Counted from the first letter of the stretch, positions 53,037-62,320 are shown. The stretch is DNA of 64,000 nt from CAWBVG01 sp963792175 (GCA_963792175.1 CAWBVG010000019.1:1-64000); one strand, 5' to 3'. Notes: generated by a model from the letters alone, not told the origin. Numbers and translations: made by a program.

Positions 53037-55358
53037 CTAACGGTCAACGTGCGGTCCTACTTGTGTGGACGAAGGGGCCACCTGGTAGAGCACGGTGTCG
53101 CCTTCCACAGCGAGCTTGATGAGTCCTGCCGTGCGATCGAGATCGGCGCTCTTCGCCGGCCCGAGGGCGCCGAGGTGAACGAACGCGTGCGTGACGCCCA
53201 GCCGCCGCAGCGCGGCAATCGTTTCCGACGCGGGAAAGGCGTTCAGCTGGTTGTAGTGCTCGACGTAGCTATCCGGCACGAACCCGCTGTAGCCGTTCAC
53301 CATCGGTTTCCAATGGGCGGTGGAATTCAGCATGAACGGCGCGTTGAAGAACGCACCGCGCCGCATCGGCAGCGGTAGTTCGATGACGACCGCGTCGCGC
53401 TCGAGGGCGAGGCGGTTGTAGATGCCTGGGATGCCCGTGTACTCGCTGTAGTAGACCGGCGCCGCCAGCGGCTCGAGCGCGAGGAGGGCGAGCAGGGCGA
53501 GCGACGCGCCGGTCCGCCACCGGCGGCCGGCGGTCCATCGGCGGACCGTCGCGACTCCGTACGCGCAGAGGACCGCCGTCGCGACGATGCCGAGGTAGCC
53601 AAACCGCGAGACGGCGCGGATCGCCTGCAGCGGCGTGAGCACGCGATACAGCCACGCGTACCCGGGCAGTTCCGGGCCAAACGAGAGCATGACGCCGACG
53701 ATGCCGAATGCCAGACACATCCGTGGCCGCGGATCGCGCAGCGCGACACCGCTGACCACCGCGACCATCGCGAGGGTAAGGGCCGCGGCTCCGGGATACA
53801 GTCCGTTGCCGGTCATCCAGTTCGCGAGGAACAGCCGCGGCAACCTGCCCGGCGTCGTGAGGTAATCGCGCCAGTTCGCCACGAAGCCGGCGACTTCCTC
53901 GATCGGCCGCTTGAATCCGCCATGGCTCAGGCTCCAGTACGGCAGCAGGTACGGCACCAGCACGACCAGCGACACCAGGCCCGCCAGCACAAGGCAACCG
54001 GCCAGCTTCAGCGCGCGCTTTCCCGTCCATGCTTCGGGACGGACGGCGAGGGCGGCCGCGAATCCGACCGAGGTGATGACGAGCAGATAGAACGACGCCA
54101 GCGCCTGAAGGACGAACCACGCCGCAAACGACACCGCGTGGCGCGCGCGCGGATCGACCAGCAATCGATCGAACGCCAGCAGCGCGAACGGCAGGAACTC
54201 GACGTGCTGCGCCTGCAGGTGAGGCATCCGCGTCAGCGTGTGCGCGTTGAATCCGAAGACGATGCCTCCTGCCAGTGCGGCCCACCAGTCGCCGGTCCAG
54301 CGGACCAGCACCAGGCACGCCGCCCAGCCGGTCAGCGCAAAACCCGCGATCAGCAGGATGTTGTACGTGAGAACCGGCGACGCTCCGGCCCAGACCAGCG
54401 GGGCCCCCATCGCCGACTGCACGAGCAGCGCCTCTGAATACGCCAGCGTGTTCGGTTCGGGATAAAAGATGTTGGCGTTGAACAGCTGCAGCGGCGCGCG
54501 CGGCGCTTGATGAATGACCCAGGCGACGATCCACGTGTTGAGAAGCGTGTCGCCGTTCTCGTTGCGGGACAGATGCGCAGGATCGGACGCGAGCGGCCAC
54601 GTATGGACGACCGCCAGCGCGACGAAGAGCGCGAGCGCCGCCAATCGTGGTGCGCGGCCGACGAACAACGGCGACAGACGACGGACATGGGGCGCCGTCA
54701 GCGCGACGGCGAGCGCCAGAGCGATCGCCAGCGACACCCAGAGGATCCACTCGAGCACCCGCGCCGCCCAGACCGTGGCGTAGCCCGCCCGACGCTGCGA
54801 CAGCATCCACGCTGGAATCGGCGTCAGCGCGTCGCCGCCGCGCGCCCAGCTCACTTCCAGCACCGAAGGTCCGCCGGCCTGAAAGTACTCGACGAGGATG
54901 AAGTGCGGTCCGCGCTCCAGGAACGTTTGCCCCGACCTCGTGACGGCGCCGTGCGTCCCGCCGTTGTCCACGATCAGCCGGCCATCGACGTACAGCCACG
55001 AGCCATCATCCGAAGTGGTGGCAAAGCGGTAGGAGCCCGAGCGCGCGACGGGCAGATACCCGCGCCATCGCGCGCTGAATGTTTCCGGCGGGCCGTTCCC
55101 CCACCGGCGTGCCAGCGCGCTCGTCGACGCGTCGGGGTCCACGCCGGTGAGCGCGGCGACCCCGTTGCGATCGACGTTGGTGAAGTATTCGGCGGACAGT
55201 CCGTGCGAGACGCGCAACAAGGCGCGGCCGGCGCCTGCAAGAATCGTGATCACCAGCGCGACGACGAGAAGGCGTGCGCCCCTGGCCCCGACGAAGCGCC
55301 GACCCTGCGAAAGCGGGCCTGCCTCGCCGAAGCGCCGAAGGCGCGAAGGCGGGCTCAT
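53037..55358 (-). CDS. PA14-domain polytopic membrane protein, related to 20524-22137
   Basis: A clean 773-residue protein. After a short N-terminal stretch encoded by a direct repeat and one membrane segment (LLVVALVITILAGAG, about 28-42), a PA14 domain lies outside (about 50-165: GLSAEYFTNVDRNG, FSARWRGYLPVARSGSYRFAT, DDGSWLYVDGRLIVDNGGTHG, FILVEYFQAGG). Some ten membrane segments follow, with the loop NGDTLLNTWIVAWVIHQA and NANIFYPEPNTLAYSEALL. The C-terminal region has WKPMVNGYSGFVPDSY and LGVTHAFVHLGAL. These blocks are shared with 20524-22137. PA14 commonly binds carbohydrate, so this may be a glycan-binding GT-C-like transferase. Its ATG overlaps the SGNH hydrolase stop by 4 bp. Confidence 0.8.
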   Translation of the reverse strand: MSPPSRLRRFGEAGPLSQGRRFVGARGARLLVVALVITILAGAGRALLRVSHGLSAEYFTNVDRNGVAALTGVDPDASTSALARRWGNGPPETFSARWRGYLPVARSGSYRFATTSDDGSWLYVDGRLIVDNGGTHGAVTRSGQTFLERGPHFILVEYFQAGGPSVLEVSWARGGDALTPIPAWMLSQRRAGYATVWAARVLEWILWVSLAIALALAVALTAPHVRRLSPLFVGRAPRLAALALFVALAVVHTWPLASDPAHLSRNENGDTLLNTWIVAWVIHQAPRAPLQLFNANIFYPEPNTLAYSEALLVQSAMGAPLVWAGASPVLTYNILLIAGFALTGWAACLVLVRWTGDWWAALAGGIVFGFNAHTLTRMPHLQAQHVEFLPFALLAFDRLLVDPRARHAVSFAAWFVLQALASFYLLVITSVGFAAALAVRPEAWTGKRALKLAGCLVLAGLVSLVVLVPYLLPYWSLSHGGFKRPIEEVAGFVANWRDYLTTPGRLPRLFLANWMTGNGLYPGAAALTLAMVAVVSGVALRDPRPRMCLAFGIVGVMLSFGPELPGYAWLYRVLTPLQAIRAVSRFGYLGIVATAVLCAYGVATVRRWTAGRRWRTGASLALLALLALEPLAAPVYYSEYTGIPGIYNRLALERDAVVIELPLPMRRGAFFNAPFMLNSTAHWKPMVNGYSGFVPDSYVEHYNQLNAFPASETIAALRRLGVTHAFVHLGALGPAKSADLDRTAGLIKLAVEGDTVLYQVAPSSTQVGPHVDR
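55291..55354. repeat. Two imperfect 28-bp direct repeats
   Basis: Units at 55291-55318 and 55327-55354 share 22 of 28 bases and the core gaagcgccga...gcgaa.gcgggc. They encode residues 2-23 of the PA14 protein and may have extended its N-terminus. The unit looks like a dispersed GAAGCGCCGAAGGCG-type repeat. Confidence 0.65.
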
Positions 55359-56347
55359 GTGCCGGGGATTTCGAAGCGCGCGCGCAGGCTGTCGTAGAAC
55401 GTTTGAGCGATCTCTCTCGAGCCCGACTTTGCTCGGGTGCAGGCCGTCGGATCCGATCCACGGATCGGGCACACCGCCGAACGCCTGGTACAGGTCGACG
55501 AGCGTGGCGCCTTCCTGCGGCGACCATCGCGCGGATCCGATCGTTTGCCGGCACCACGGTGCCGGGCGCTCCAGCCTTGGACCCGCCCACTCGTTGCGGC
55601 AGCAACGTCCCGACGAACACCGGCAACCCGCGGCCGCGTGCTGCGCGGATCATCGCGCGCAATCCGTCGACGAGAGCCGGAATCGCCGCCGCCGCGTCGC
55701 CGGCAGCGGCACCGTTGTTCAAGTCGTTGGCGCCTTCCATGATGAGGACCGCGCCGGCGTTGTCGCTGTTGAGAGCATCCGTGAATCGCGAGAATTCGGC
55801 GGGATCCGCCGGCCCTCTGACCGCCAAGCCCTTCATCGAGGACGACGATCGAGTCCGCCTGCGCGGTGTAGCGCGTCCGCAGCAGCGACTGCAGCACCGC
55901 CGGGTACGATCCCGGCGGATTGGGCGTGATCAGGAACGGAAACAGCCCTTCGGTGATGCTGTCGCCGAACGCCAGGAACCGCGTCACCGAAATGCGCGGC
56001 GACGGCGGTGGCGGCTGCGTCACGGTGACGGTGAAGCGGCACGAGTCGGTGCGCTGCTTCGCGTCCGTCGCGGTACACAACAGACTCGTGGCGCCGACCG
56101 GAAACAGCGTGCCGCTTGCCGGGAAACAGCCGCTCGTCAACGGCGGAGCGCCGCCCGTCACCGTCGGAGACGTGTAAGTGACCGCGACTGACTGACCGGT
56201 TGTTGCCTGAACGGTCTGATCAGCCGGACAGCTGATCTTCGGCGCCTCGGGAGTGGGAGCGGTCGGCGTGCTGCCGCACTGCGCGACCACGATCGCACTC
56301 ATGAAAAGCCAAGCCAATCGACGGAGGACCAGATATGGGCGGTGCAA
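55355..56347 (-). CDS. SGNH/GDSL hydrolase lipoprotein, frameshifted
   Basis: About 330 residues. The probable start is TTG 56347 (HRPYLVLRRLAWLFMSAIVVAQC), a signal peptide with a lipobox at VAQC. An HYR-like domain (about 35-105: ISCPADQTVQATTGQSVAV, CFPASGTLFPVGATSLLCTATD) precedes the hydrolase. Block I is RFLAFGDSITEGLFPF (nucleophile Ser), block III IMEGANDLNNGA, and block V GSDGLHPSKVG with catalytic Asp and His. Slips occur near 55840, 55535 and 55420. It would act on an ester, for example acetyl groups on an envelope polysaccharide. It is coupled to the PA14 gene (ATGA) and divergent from 56382. The exact start is uncertain. Confidence 0.78.
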   Translation of the reverse strand: MHRPYLVLRRLAWLFMSAIVVAQCGSTPTAPTPEAPKISCPADQTVQATTGQSVAVTYTSPTVTGGAPPLTSGCFPASGTLFPVGATSLLCTATDAKQRTDSCRFTVTVTQPPPPSPRISVTRFLAFGDSITEGLFPFLITPNPPGSYPAVLQSLLRTRYTAQADSIVVLDEGLGGQRAGGSRRILAIHGCSQQRQRRRGPHHGRRQRLEQRCRCRRRGGGDSGSRRRIARDDPRSTRPRVAGVRRDVAAATSGRVQGWSARHRGAGKRSDPRDGRRRKAPRSSTCTRRSAVCPIRGSDPTACTRAKSGSREIAQTFYDSLRARFEIPGT

Positions 56348-56381
56348 GCTGCAGGAGTACCGATGGTAGCATGCGCGCCGA

Positions 56382-59009
56382 ATGACGGCCAGACGGCTGT
56401 CCCCTTCTACGCTCAGCGCATTCCTGTGCAGCAGCGTCGGGCTCTGGGTTTCGTGCGGCACGCTCGCCGTCGCGGCCATCGCCGCCGGCGCGCCCCGCAT
56501 CGGCGTGCTGCCCTCATTCTGGTGGCTCGGCGTCGCCTCGGCCGGCGCGGTCGCGCTCGCGCTGGTTCTTCGACCGGCGCCCCGGCGCCTGGCGGTGTTG
56601 TGGCTGTCGGCACTCCTCCTCCTCCCCTGGCTGCCACGGCCCGCCGCGCCGGCGATGCTCGTCTTCACAGGACACCTTCGCGAGTTCGTCTGGCTCGCCA
56701 TTGCCGTCGGCCTCGCCGCACCGTTTGCCGTTCGCGCGGCTCGTGGATGGCGTCTCGTCACCGATCCGCGGCGCGCCGCCTGGATCGCCGCGGCCGTGGC
56801 CGCGCTCGTATACCTTGGCGCCGCGTCGTCGTTGTGGCCGCGGCTGCCGGCCGGCGACGAGCCTCATTACCTGGTGATCGCGCAGAGCCTCCTGCGCGAT
56901 CACGATCTCCAGATCGAGAACAACCACACGCGCGGCGACTACCACGAGTTCTTCGCCCCGCCGCTCAAACCCGACTACCTGCGCCGCGGCGTCAACGGGC
57001 AGATCTACTCGATTCACGCGCCTGGTCTTCCCGCGCTGGTCGCTCCCGTCTTTGCGCTGTTCGGGTATCGCGGCGTCGTCGTACTGCTGGCGCTGCTCTG
57101 CGCAGCGGCGACTGGACTCGCATGGACCGCGATCTGGCGCCTGACCGGGCGTGCGGACGCGAGCTGGTTCGGGTGGGCGACGGTCGCCCTCACCGTGCCG
57201 TTCGTGTTCGAGACATTCACGGCGTTCCCCGACGGCCTCGGCGGATCGATCGTGATGGCGGGTGTTCTCGTGATGCTCCTGGGAGCCACCGCGTCGGAGC
57301 GTGTCCTGCTGTGCGCGGGCGCGGCGCTCGCCGTGTTGCCGTGGCTGCACACCCGTTTTGCCCTGCCCGCCGGCGCGCTCGGGCTGATCGTCGCCGCCCG
57401 ACAGCTGCCGTCGGCCGACCGCGCGCGCCGGATCGCCGTCTTCCTCCTGGTGCCGGCCGTCAGCGGCCTGGCCTGGTTCTGGTTCTTCTACGCGATTTAC
57501 GGCACGCCGAATCCCGCCGCGCCGTACGGCGGATACACACAGAGCAGCCTGACGAACATTCCGCGCGGGCTGACCGGTCTGCTCATCGATCAGCAGTTCG
57601 GGATCCTGCCGTACGCGCCCGTGTATCTGTGTGCGCTCATCGGATTCGTGCCGCTCCTTCGTCGAGCGCCACGCGAGGCCGGCGAGCTGGCGCTCGTCAT
57701 CCTGCCCTACGCGTTGGTGACCGCCGCCTATTTCATGTGGTGGGGAGGGTTCAGCGCGCCTGGCCGGTTCCTCACGACCGTCCTGCTGCCTCTGTCGATT
57801 CCTGCGGGCGTCTGGTTTGCGAACGCGGGCGCTGCAGGGCGGCTCGTCGGCTGCGGCGGACTGCTGTTCAGCGTCGCGATGACCGCGACGCTTGCCGCGG
57901 TCGATCGCGGCCGGCTCGTCTACAACGTTCGCGACGGCGCGTCGCTGTTTCTGCTCTGGCTCGCGCCGCTCGTCAATCTTCACACGGCGTTCCCCAGCCT
58001 CTTTCAGGGCGGCGTCCTGAACGCGTGGGGGCGGGGAGCCGTGTGGCTTTCCGGGATTGCCGCGATGACGGCCGTAGGCGCCGCGCTCGCTGCCAGGCGC
58101 GTGGCGCTCTCGGTCGTGGCGCTCGCCGTTGGCCTGACGGCAGGCCTCTTCGCGACCGTTGCGGTCACCGTCGTCTGGCGCAGCAGCGATCCGCAGCCGG
58201 TCGCCGCGGAGCGCGAAGGGCCGATCTTCCTGCGCGCCCTCGACCCGGCGGCACAACAGGTGGCGGTGCGATTCAATCCGCTCCGCAGACTGCGGGTCAG
58301 CGATGTGCCCAGTCTGGCGGCGATCGGCATGCCAGGCCGACGCCCCTCGGATCCGCTGCTGACCGTCGTCCGGCCGCCGGCAGGAATCTACGTCGTCGAG
58401 GCGGTCGCCGACGGCAACGCCGGTCGGGTGACGGCCGGTCTCGATCGCGAACCGGGCCCGCTGTGGAGCTGGGATCTACCCGCCGTGAGCGGTCCCTGGC
58501 GTCAATCGATCGTGCTGCCCGTGCCTTCGCTCTCGCTGCAGATCGACGCGGACGCGGCCGGCCGCCGCGCGGTCAGCGCGCTGTCGATCCGCGCCGAACA
58601 CGTCGCGTCAGGGCCGGCCCGGTTCGATGGGCTCGAGGCGCGCCGCGCCGGACGCTATGGCCCGGCGACCATGTTCCTCGTTGACGGCGCCGCGTATATG
58701 GAAAAGGCCGGCGCATGGGTGGCCGGTCGAGACGAAGCTGGGTTTGTCATCGTCCCAGACGCCGGATCGATGGTCCGCGTTCTGCTGCGGAACTTTGCCG
58801 TGGACAACGTCGTGACCATCGACAGCGCCGGCGGTCAGCAGGAATACCCGATGAAGCCACGCGAGGAGCGGACGATCGAGGTGCCGGTGGACGGCCGCAC
58901 GGGGGCGGCAATCGTGCGCGTCAGGAGCGCTGCCGGCGCGCGGCCGTCAGACCTCGAACCCGGCAATCTGGACTTGCGGCTGCTCGGTTGCTGGATTCAG
59001 GTTCAGTGA
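56382..59009 (+). CDS. Large GT39-like polytopic membrane protein
   Basis: A clean 875-residue protein. The first hydrophobic block contains LCSSVGLWVSCGTLAVAAIAA. About twelve membrane segments follow. The catalytic-type loop is LPAGDEPHYLVIAQSLLRDHD (acidic DE at about residue 160) with NGQIYSIHAPGLPALVAPVF, as in PMT_2/ArnT-like enzymes. YFMWWGGFSAPGRFLTTVLLPL is a family landmark. From about residue 600 a large outside beta-rich part begins (GPIFLRALDPAAQQVAV, GIYVVEAVADGNAGRV, SGPWRQSIVLPVPSLSLQI, VVTIDSAGGQQEYPMKPREERTIEV). No frameshift is present. It probably transfers a sugar from a polyprenyl carrier; the acceptor is unknown. Divergent from the SGNH hydrolase gene and convergent with GT2 at 59014. 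Confidence 0.82.
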   Translation: MTARRLSPSTLSAFLCSSVGLWVSCGTLAVAAIAAGAPRIGVLPSFWWLGVASAGAVALALVLRPAPRRLAVLWLSALLLLPWLPRPAAPAMLVFTGHLREFVWLAIAVGLAAPFAVRAARGWRLVTDPRRAAWIAAAVAALVYLGAASSLWPRLPAGDEPHYLVIAQSLLRDHDLQIENNHTRGDYHEFFAPPLKPDYLRRGVNGQIYSIHAPGLPALVAPVFALFGYRGVVVLLALLCAAATGLAWTAIWRLTGRADASWFGWATVALTVPFVFETFTAFPDGLGGSIVMAGVLVMLLGATASERVLLCAGAALAVLPWLHTRFALPAGALGLIVAARQLPSADRARRIAVFLLVPAVSGLAWFWFFYAIYGTPNPAAPYGGYTQSSLTNIPRGLTGLLIDQQFGILPYAPVYLCALIGFVPLLRRAPREAGELALVILPYALVTAAYFMWWGGFSAPGRFLTTVLLPLSIPAGVWFANAGAAGRLVGCGGLLFSVAMTATLAAVDRGRLVYNVRDGASLFLLWLAPLVNLHTAFPSLFQGGVLNAWGRGAVWLSGIAAMTAVGAALAARRVALSVVALAVGLTAGLFATVAVTVVWRSSDPQPVAAEREGPIFLRALDPAAQQVAVRFNPLRRLRVSDVPSLAAIGMPGRRPSDPLLTVVRPPAGIYVVEAVADGNAGRVTAGLDREPGPLWSWDLPAVSGPWRQSIVLPVPSLSLQIDADAAGRRAVSALSIRAEHVASGPARFDGLEARRAGRYGPATMFLVDGAAYMEKAGAWVAGRDEAGFVIVPDAGSMVRVLLRNFAVDNVVTIDSAGGQQEYPMKPREERTIEVPVDGRTGAAIVRVRSAAGARPSDLEPGNLDLRLLGCWIQVQ

Positions 59010-59013
59010 GGCT

Positions 59014-60001
59014 CTAGCCGTTGGCCACGACACGCGTCGTTCGTCCGCTGCCGGGCAGGATCTCCCGTATCGCGTAGGTCGGCTTGTTCTGCGATTCGTG
59101 GTAGGTGCGCGCCTGCATCTCGGCGAGCAGCCCCACGGTCACCAGCTGGACGCCGGTGAACATCAGCACGATCCCGAGCAGCAGCAGCGGCTGATGCTGG
59201 TTGAGCGACAGGCTGCCCATCAGGCGCCAGAAGCCCAGCCAGCCGGTCAGCACGAGGCCGGCCAGCCCCATGGTCCCGCCAATCAGGCCGAAGATGTGGA
59301 GCGGTCGCGTCGAGTAGCTCAGCAGAAACTTGACGGTCAAGAGGTCCAGCACGACCCGGATGGTGCGGCCGATCCCGTACTTCGATCGCCCGTGCTTGCG
59401 CGGGTGATGATTGACGACCCGCTCGACGATATTCGAGGTCTGCTCGCTCGCGATCGCAGGCAGGAATCGGTGCATCTCGCCGTACAGCTTCATGCTCTTG
59501 ACGATCTCGGCCCTGAACGCCTTCAGGGAGCAGCCGTAATCGTGCAGATGAACGCCGGTGACGAACGAGATGAGGCTGTTCGCGATCATCGACGGCAGGC
59601 GGCGCGAGAGAAAGGCGTCGCGGCGGTTCTTGCGCCACCCGCACACGATGTCGGCGCCGCGCTCGACCGCCTCGACCATCGCCGGGATGTCGCGCGGATC
59701 GTTCTGCAGGTCGCCGTCCGACGTCACGATGATCCGGCCGCGGGCATGGTCGAACCCCGCCGCGAAGGCCGCCGTCTGCCCGAAGTTCCGGCGGAAGCGG
59801 ATGACGGTCAGGTGCGGATCGACCGCCTGCAACCGCGCGAGCGTCTCGAAGCTCTCGTCCGTGCTGCCGTCGTCGATGACAATGAGCTCGGTACGATCGT
59901 CCCCAGGCGCGCAGCGTGTTCGACAGCTCGGCATGCAGCTCGTCGAGCGACGCGGCTTCGTTCCGCACGGGAATGACCACGGACAGGTCAATCATCGGCA
60001 T
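59014..60001 (-). CDS. Glycosyltransferase family 2 with C-terminal membrane segments, one frameshift
   Basis: About 328 residues. Starts MPMIDLSVVIPVRNEAASLDELHAEL. A slip near 59905 leads into ELIVIDDGSTDESFETLARLQ. GRIIVTSDGDLQNDPRDIPAM is the metal-site block, HLHDYGCSLKAFRAEIVKSMKLYGEMHRFLPAI the acceptor region. Two C-terminal membrane segments (IFGLIGGTMGLAGLVLTGWLGF; LLLLGIVLMFTGVQLVTVGLLAE) make it an ArnC/DPMS-type enzyme that loads a sugar onto polyprenyl phosphate. It follows the DedA gene by 4 bp. The natural partner could be the GT39-like enzyme at 56382, though that gene is on the other strand. Confidence 0.86.
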
Positions 60002-60005
60002 GATC

Positions 60006-60606
60006 TTATCGGGTTTTGCGGCCTCGGGCTTTGCTCCAGAGCATATATCCGGCAAAGGCCGGCCACCAGGACACCCACGAGCGCCAGCGACGCTTCGGTC
60101 CCGTGCTCGGCCACATAGGCGCTGGCCCGGCTGCCGTATCTGACCGCTAGATACCCGAGCGCGACGTAGCGGATGGCGCGTCCGATCGCGATTGCGGTCG
60201 CAAATCGCGTGGCGCTGATGCCGACCACGCCGGCGAGCAGCACGAAGATCTTGAACGGCGCGGGCGGCGGCAGCAGCGACGGCACGAGGACGGCGATGAT
60301 GCCGTGGCGCTGCAGCGACGCCATGGCGCGTTCGATCTTCTCGCCCGTGAAGCGCTTCCGGACCAGCGCCTCGCCTCCCTTCTTGCCGATCGCGTGCATC
60401 ACCAGACAGCCGGCCATCGAGCCGGCGATCGCGGCGAGGATGTACCACGCGACGAATTCCTTGTGCCGCGTGGTCATGATGATCAGCAGGAGATCGGTGG
60501 CGCCGGGCAGCGGCAGGAACGTCGAATCGAGGAACGCGACGAGGAACAGCCCCGGCGCACCGAGCGCCATCGCGAGCGCGCGGATGCGGCCGACGATTCT
60601 CCCCAT
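60006..60606 (-). CDS. DedA/VTT-family membrane protein, frameshifted near its end
   Basis: About 200 residues. MGRIVGRIRALAMALGAPGLFLVAFLDSTFLPLPGATDLLLI shows the DedA/SNARE-associated signature (F/LDSTFLPLPG). IAGSMAGCLVMHAIGKKGGEAL and the conserved RHGIIAVLVPSLLPPPAPFKIFVLLAGVVGI follow. Members move lipid carriers such as undecaprenyl phosphate or phosphatidylethanolamine across the membrane. A slip near 60053 hides the true end, which reads AGYMLWSKARGRKTR and stops at 60008. The GT2 start is 4 bp further on. A link to polyprenyl-phosphate recycling would suit the GT2 partner. Promoter: minus-strand TATAAT at 60621-60626. Confidence 0.84.
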
Positions 60607-60614
60607 AAAATGAG

Positions 60615-62250
60615 GTGGTGATTATACCCGCCGCCGCTCCGCTCGATCGTTCGGAGCCCCGGCCCTTCGACAGGCTCAGGGCCATCCTGAGCGCAGTCGA
60701 AGGATGGCGAGGCAAGCCGTCAGCGCGACGCGCGATTGTCCCGGGCGTCGCGCTCGCGGCCGCCGGCGCCGGTGCGCTGACGGCCGTGCATTATCATCGG
60801 CTCGGTCTCACGCTCAGTCACTACGATGCGCGCGGCCATCTCGTCGTCGCGCGCCGGATCTTCGACAACATCACGCCAGGCTGGCAGCAGATCGGCGCCG
60901 TGTGGCTCCCATTGCCGCACCTGCTGAACGCCCTTCCGGTTCAAATCGATCTCTTTTACCGAACAGGCGCGTCGGCGGTCGCCCTCTCGATTCTCTCGTT
61001 TGCCGTGGCCACGGGCGCGATCGCGTGGATCGTGTCCGCGCTCACGGCATCGCGCCTCGCCGCGGCCGTCGCCGCGATGGTCTTCGCTGCCAACCCGAAT
61101 GTGCTGTATCTGCAGTCCACGCCGATGACCGAGCCGCTGCTGCTGGCGCTGACGCTGCTCGGCGTGGCGTTGCTGATCGAACGGCGGATGCGGGGACGCT
61201 CACGTAGCGCGACCCTTTAGGCGTCGCGATCGCAGGCCTGAAGGCCTGCGCTACGGACGCCGGCCGTTGTCGGCTGCGTATTCGCGCTCGCCTGCCTGAC
61301 GCGCTACGAAGCCTGGCCGGTGACCGTGGCCGCGCTGGTGTTCGCCGTCTGGGCCTGCTGGCGTCGTGGCGACGCACTGCAATCGGCCGTGCGCCGCATC
61401 GGACCGATCGCGCTCTACCCCGCCCTCGCCCTGATCGCCTTCGCCGATCTTCAGCCGCATCGTCGTGGGCCGCTGGTTCGTGTCCGGCGACTTCTTCGTG
61501 CCCGAGAACAAGGCGCTCGGCGATCCCTGGCTGGCGGCGAAGGAGATCGCGTGGGGCGTGCGGATGCTCAGCGGACCGCTACTCGTCGCCATCGGGCTGT
61601 TGGGGTTCGTGGCGCTTTTGGCGATCGGCGCGTTCAACCGCGCGCGCGCGTCCGCCCTCGTCGCCCTGTCGGTGGTGGCGATGGCGGCGATTCCCTGGGC
61701 GGCGTTCGTGAATGGCCACCCGTACAGGATCCGCTACATGGTGCCGCTGATCGCGGTGGAAGCGATCGGCGCGGGTGCGATGGTCGGCCTCTCGAGACGG
61801 GCGCGCGGCGCCGTGGCGGTCGCCGTGCTCGCCGCCGTTGCGTACGAGCTGCGTCCGCTCGATGCCGAGGCGCCGATGGTCGTCGAAGCGCAGTGGGATC
61901 GGCCCAACGTACCGCTCCGTGCGCAGGTGACGGCCTGTATCGGAGCGCCGCAGCGCGGCATGAAGATCATGGCGAGCATGGGATCGCTCGCGCACCACAT
62001 GCAGGAAATGTCGCGCGCCGGCTTCGCGATCCGCGACTTCCTCCATGAAGGCAACGGCGATCTGTGGCTCACGGCGATCGATGGCCCCTACCCGTTCGCG
62101 CAGTGGATCCTGATTGAGGAAAAGGCGCAGGGCGGCGACGTCCTCGCACGCACCGCGCGCGAACACCCGCATTTCCTCGACGGCTACCGGCGCGTGTGCG
62201 AAGGGGCCGGGCTCGCTCTGTACAAGAGACGAGTAGGGATTGGGGGCTAG
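60615..62250 (+). CDS. GT39-like membrane protein interrupted by a palindromic element and frameshifts
   Basis: About 545 residues in the intact form. The N-terminal open piece includes LGLTLSHYDARGHLVVARRIFDN, IGAVWLPLPHLLNALPVQI and membrane segments up to LTLLGVALLIERRMRG. A 51-bp element at 61204-61254 then brings a stop. Beyond it the family continues (VFALACLTRYEAWPVTVAALVFAVW, then after a slip near 61448 FSRIVVGRWFVSGDFFVPEN, AKEIAWGVRMLSGPLLVAIG, GHPYRIRYMVPLIAVEAIG) to a soluble end DGYRRVCEGAGLALYKRR. The 5' end carries another repeat (60664-60703), so the original start is uncertain. The last codons come from a heptad array. It was a GT-C-type enzyme and is probably inactive unless the element is an assembly oddity. 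Confidence 0.7.
60621..60626 (-). promoter_or_regulatory. -10 box (TATAAT) for dedA and GT2
   Basis: Minus-strand TATAAT in the context ggcggcgggTATAATc, identical in its flank to that of the GT4 operon at 25276-25281. It lies 15 bp upstream of the ATG at 60606, so the leader would be only about eight bases. Confidence 0.55.
60664..60703. repeat. Palindromic repeat of the CCTTCGAC...GTCGAAGG type in a coding start
   Basis: ccttcgacaggctcagg and cctgagcgcagtcgaagg form imperfect arms around a short loop. In the + frame it encodes FDRLRAILSAVEG, a peptide pattern well known from this widely dispersed repeat. Confidence 0.72.
61204..61254. repeat. REP-like element with two hairpins and closing stem, inside a gene
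   Basis: Outer arms gtagcg/cgctac close two inner hairpins: gcgac-ccttta-ggc-gtcgc (one bulge) and gcaggcc-tgaa-ggcctgc. This gives a three-way-junction fold of 51 bp. It contains an in-frame tag stop and splits the GT39-like gene. A 6-bp ggacgc occurs on each side (61194-61199 and 61255-61260). Confidence 0.78.
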
Positions 62251-62320
62251 GGACTAGGGATATCGGGCTGGGACTAGGTCAGTCTGCCTAATCCCTAATC
62301 CCCAGGCCCTGATCCCTGCT
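62232..62320. repeat. Inverted pair of TAGGGAC heptad arrays between convergent genes
   Basis: Left half: tagggat, tgggggc, tagggac, tagggat, atcgggc and so on. Right half: taatccc, taatccc, caggccc, tgatccc. Both stop codons (62250 and 62319) lie inside or at the edge of the array. Confidence 0.87.

Noticed and set aside
8886..62320. CRISPR arrays, suggested by the repeat tracts.
   Set aside because: The units are 7-9 bp without unique spacers of constant length, and no cas genes are present.
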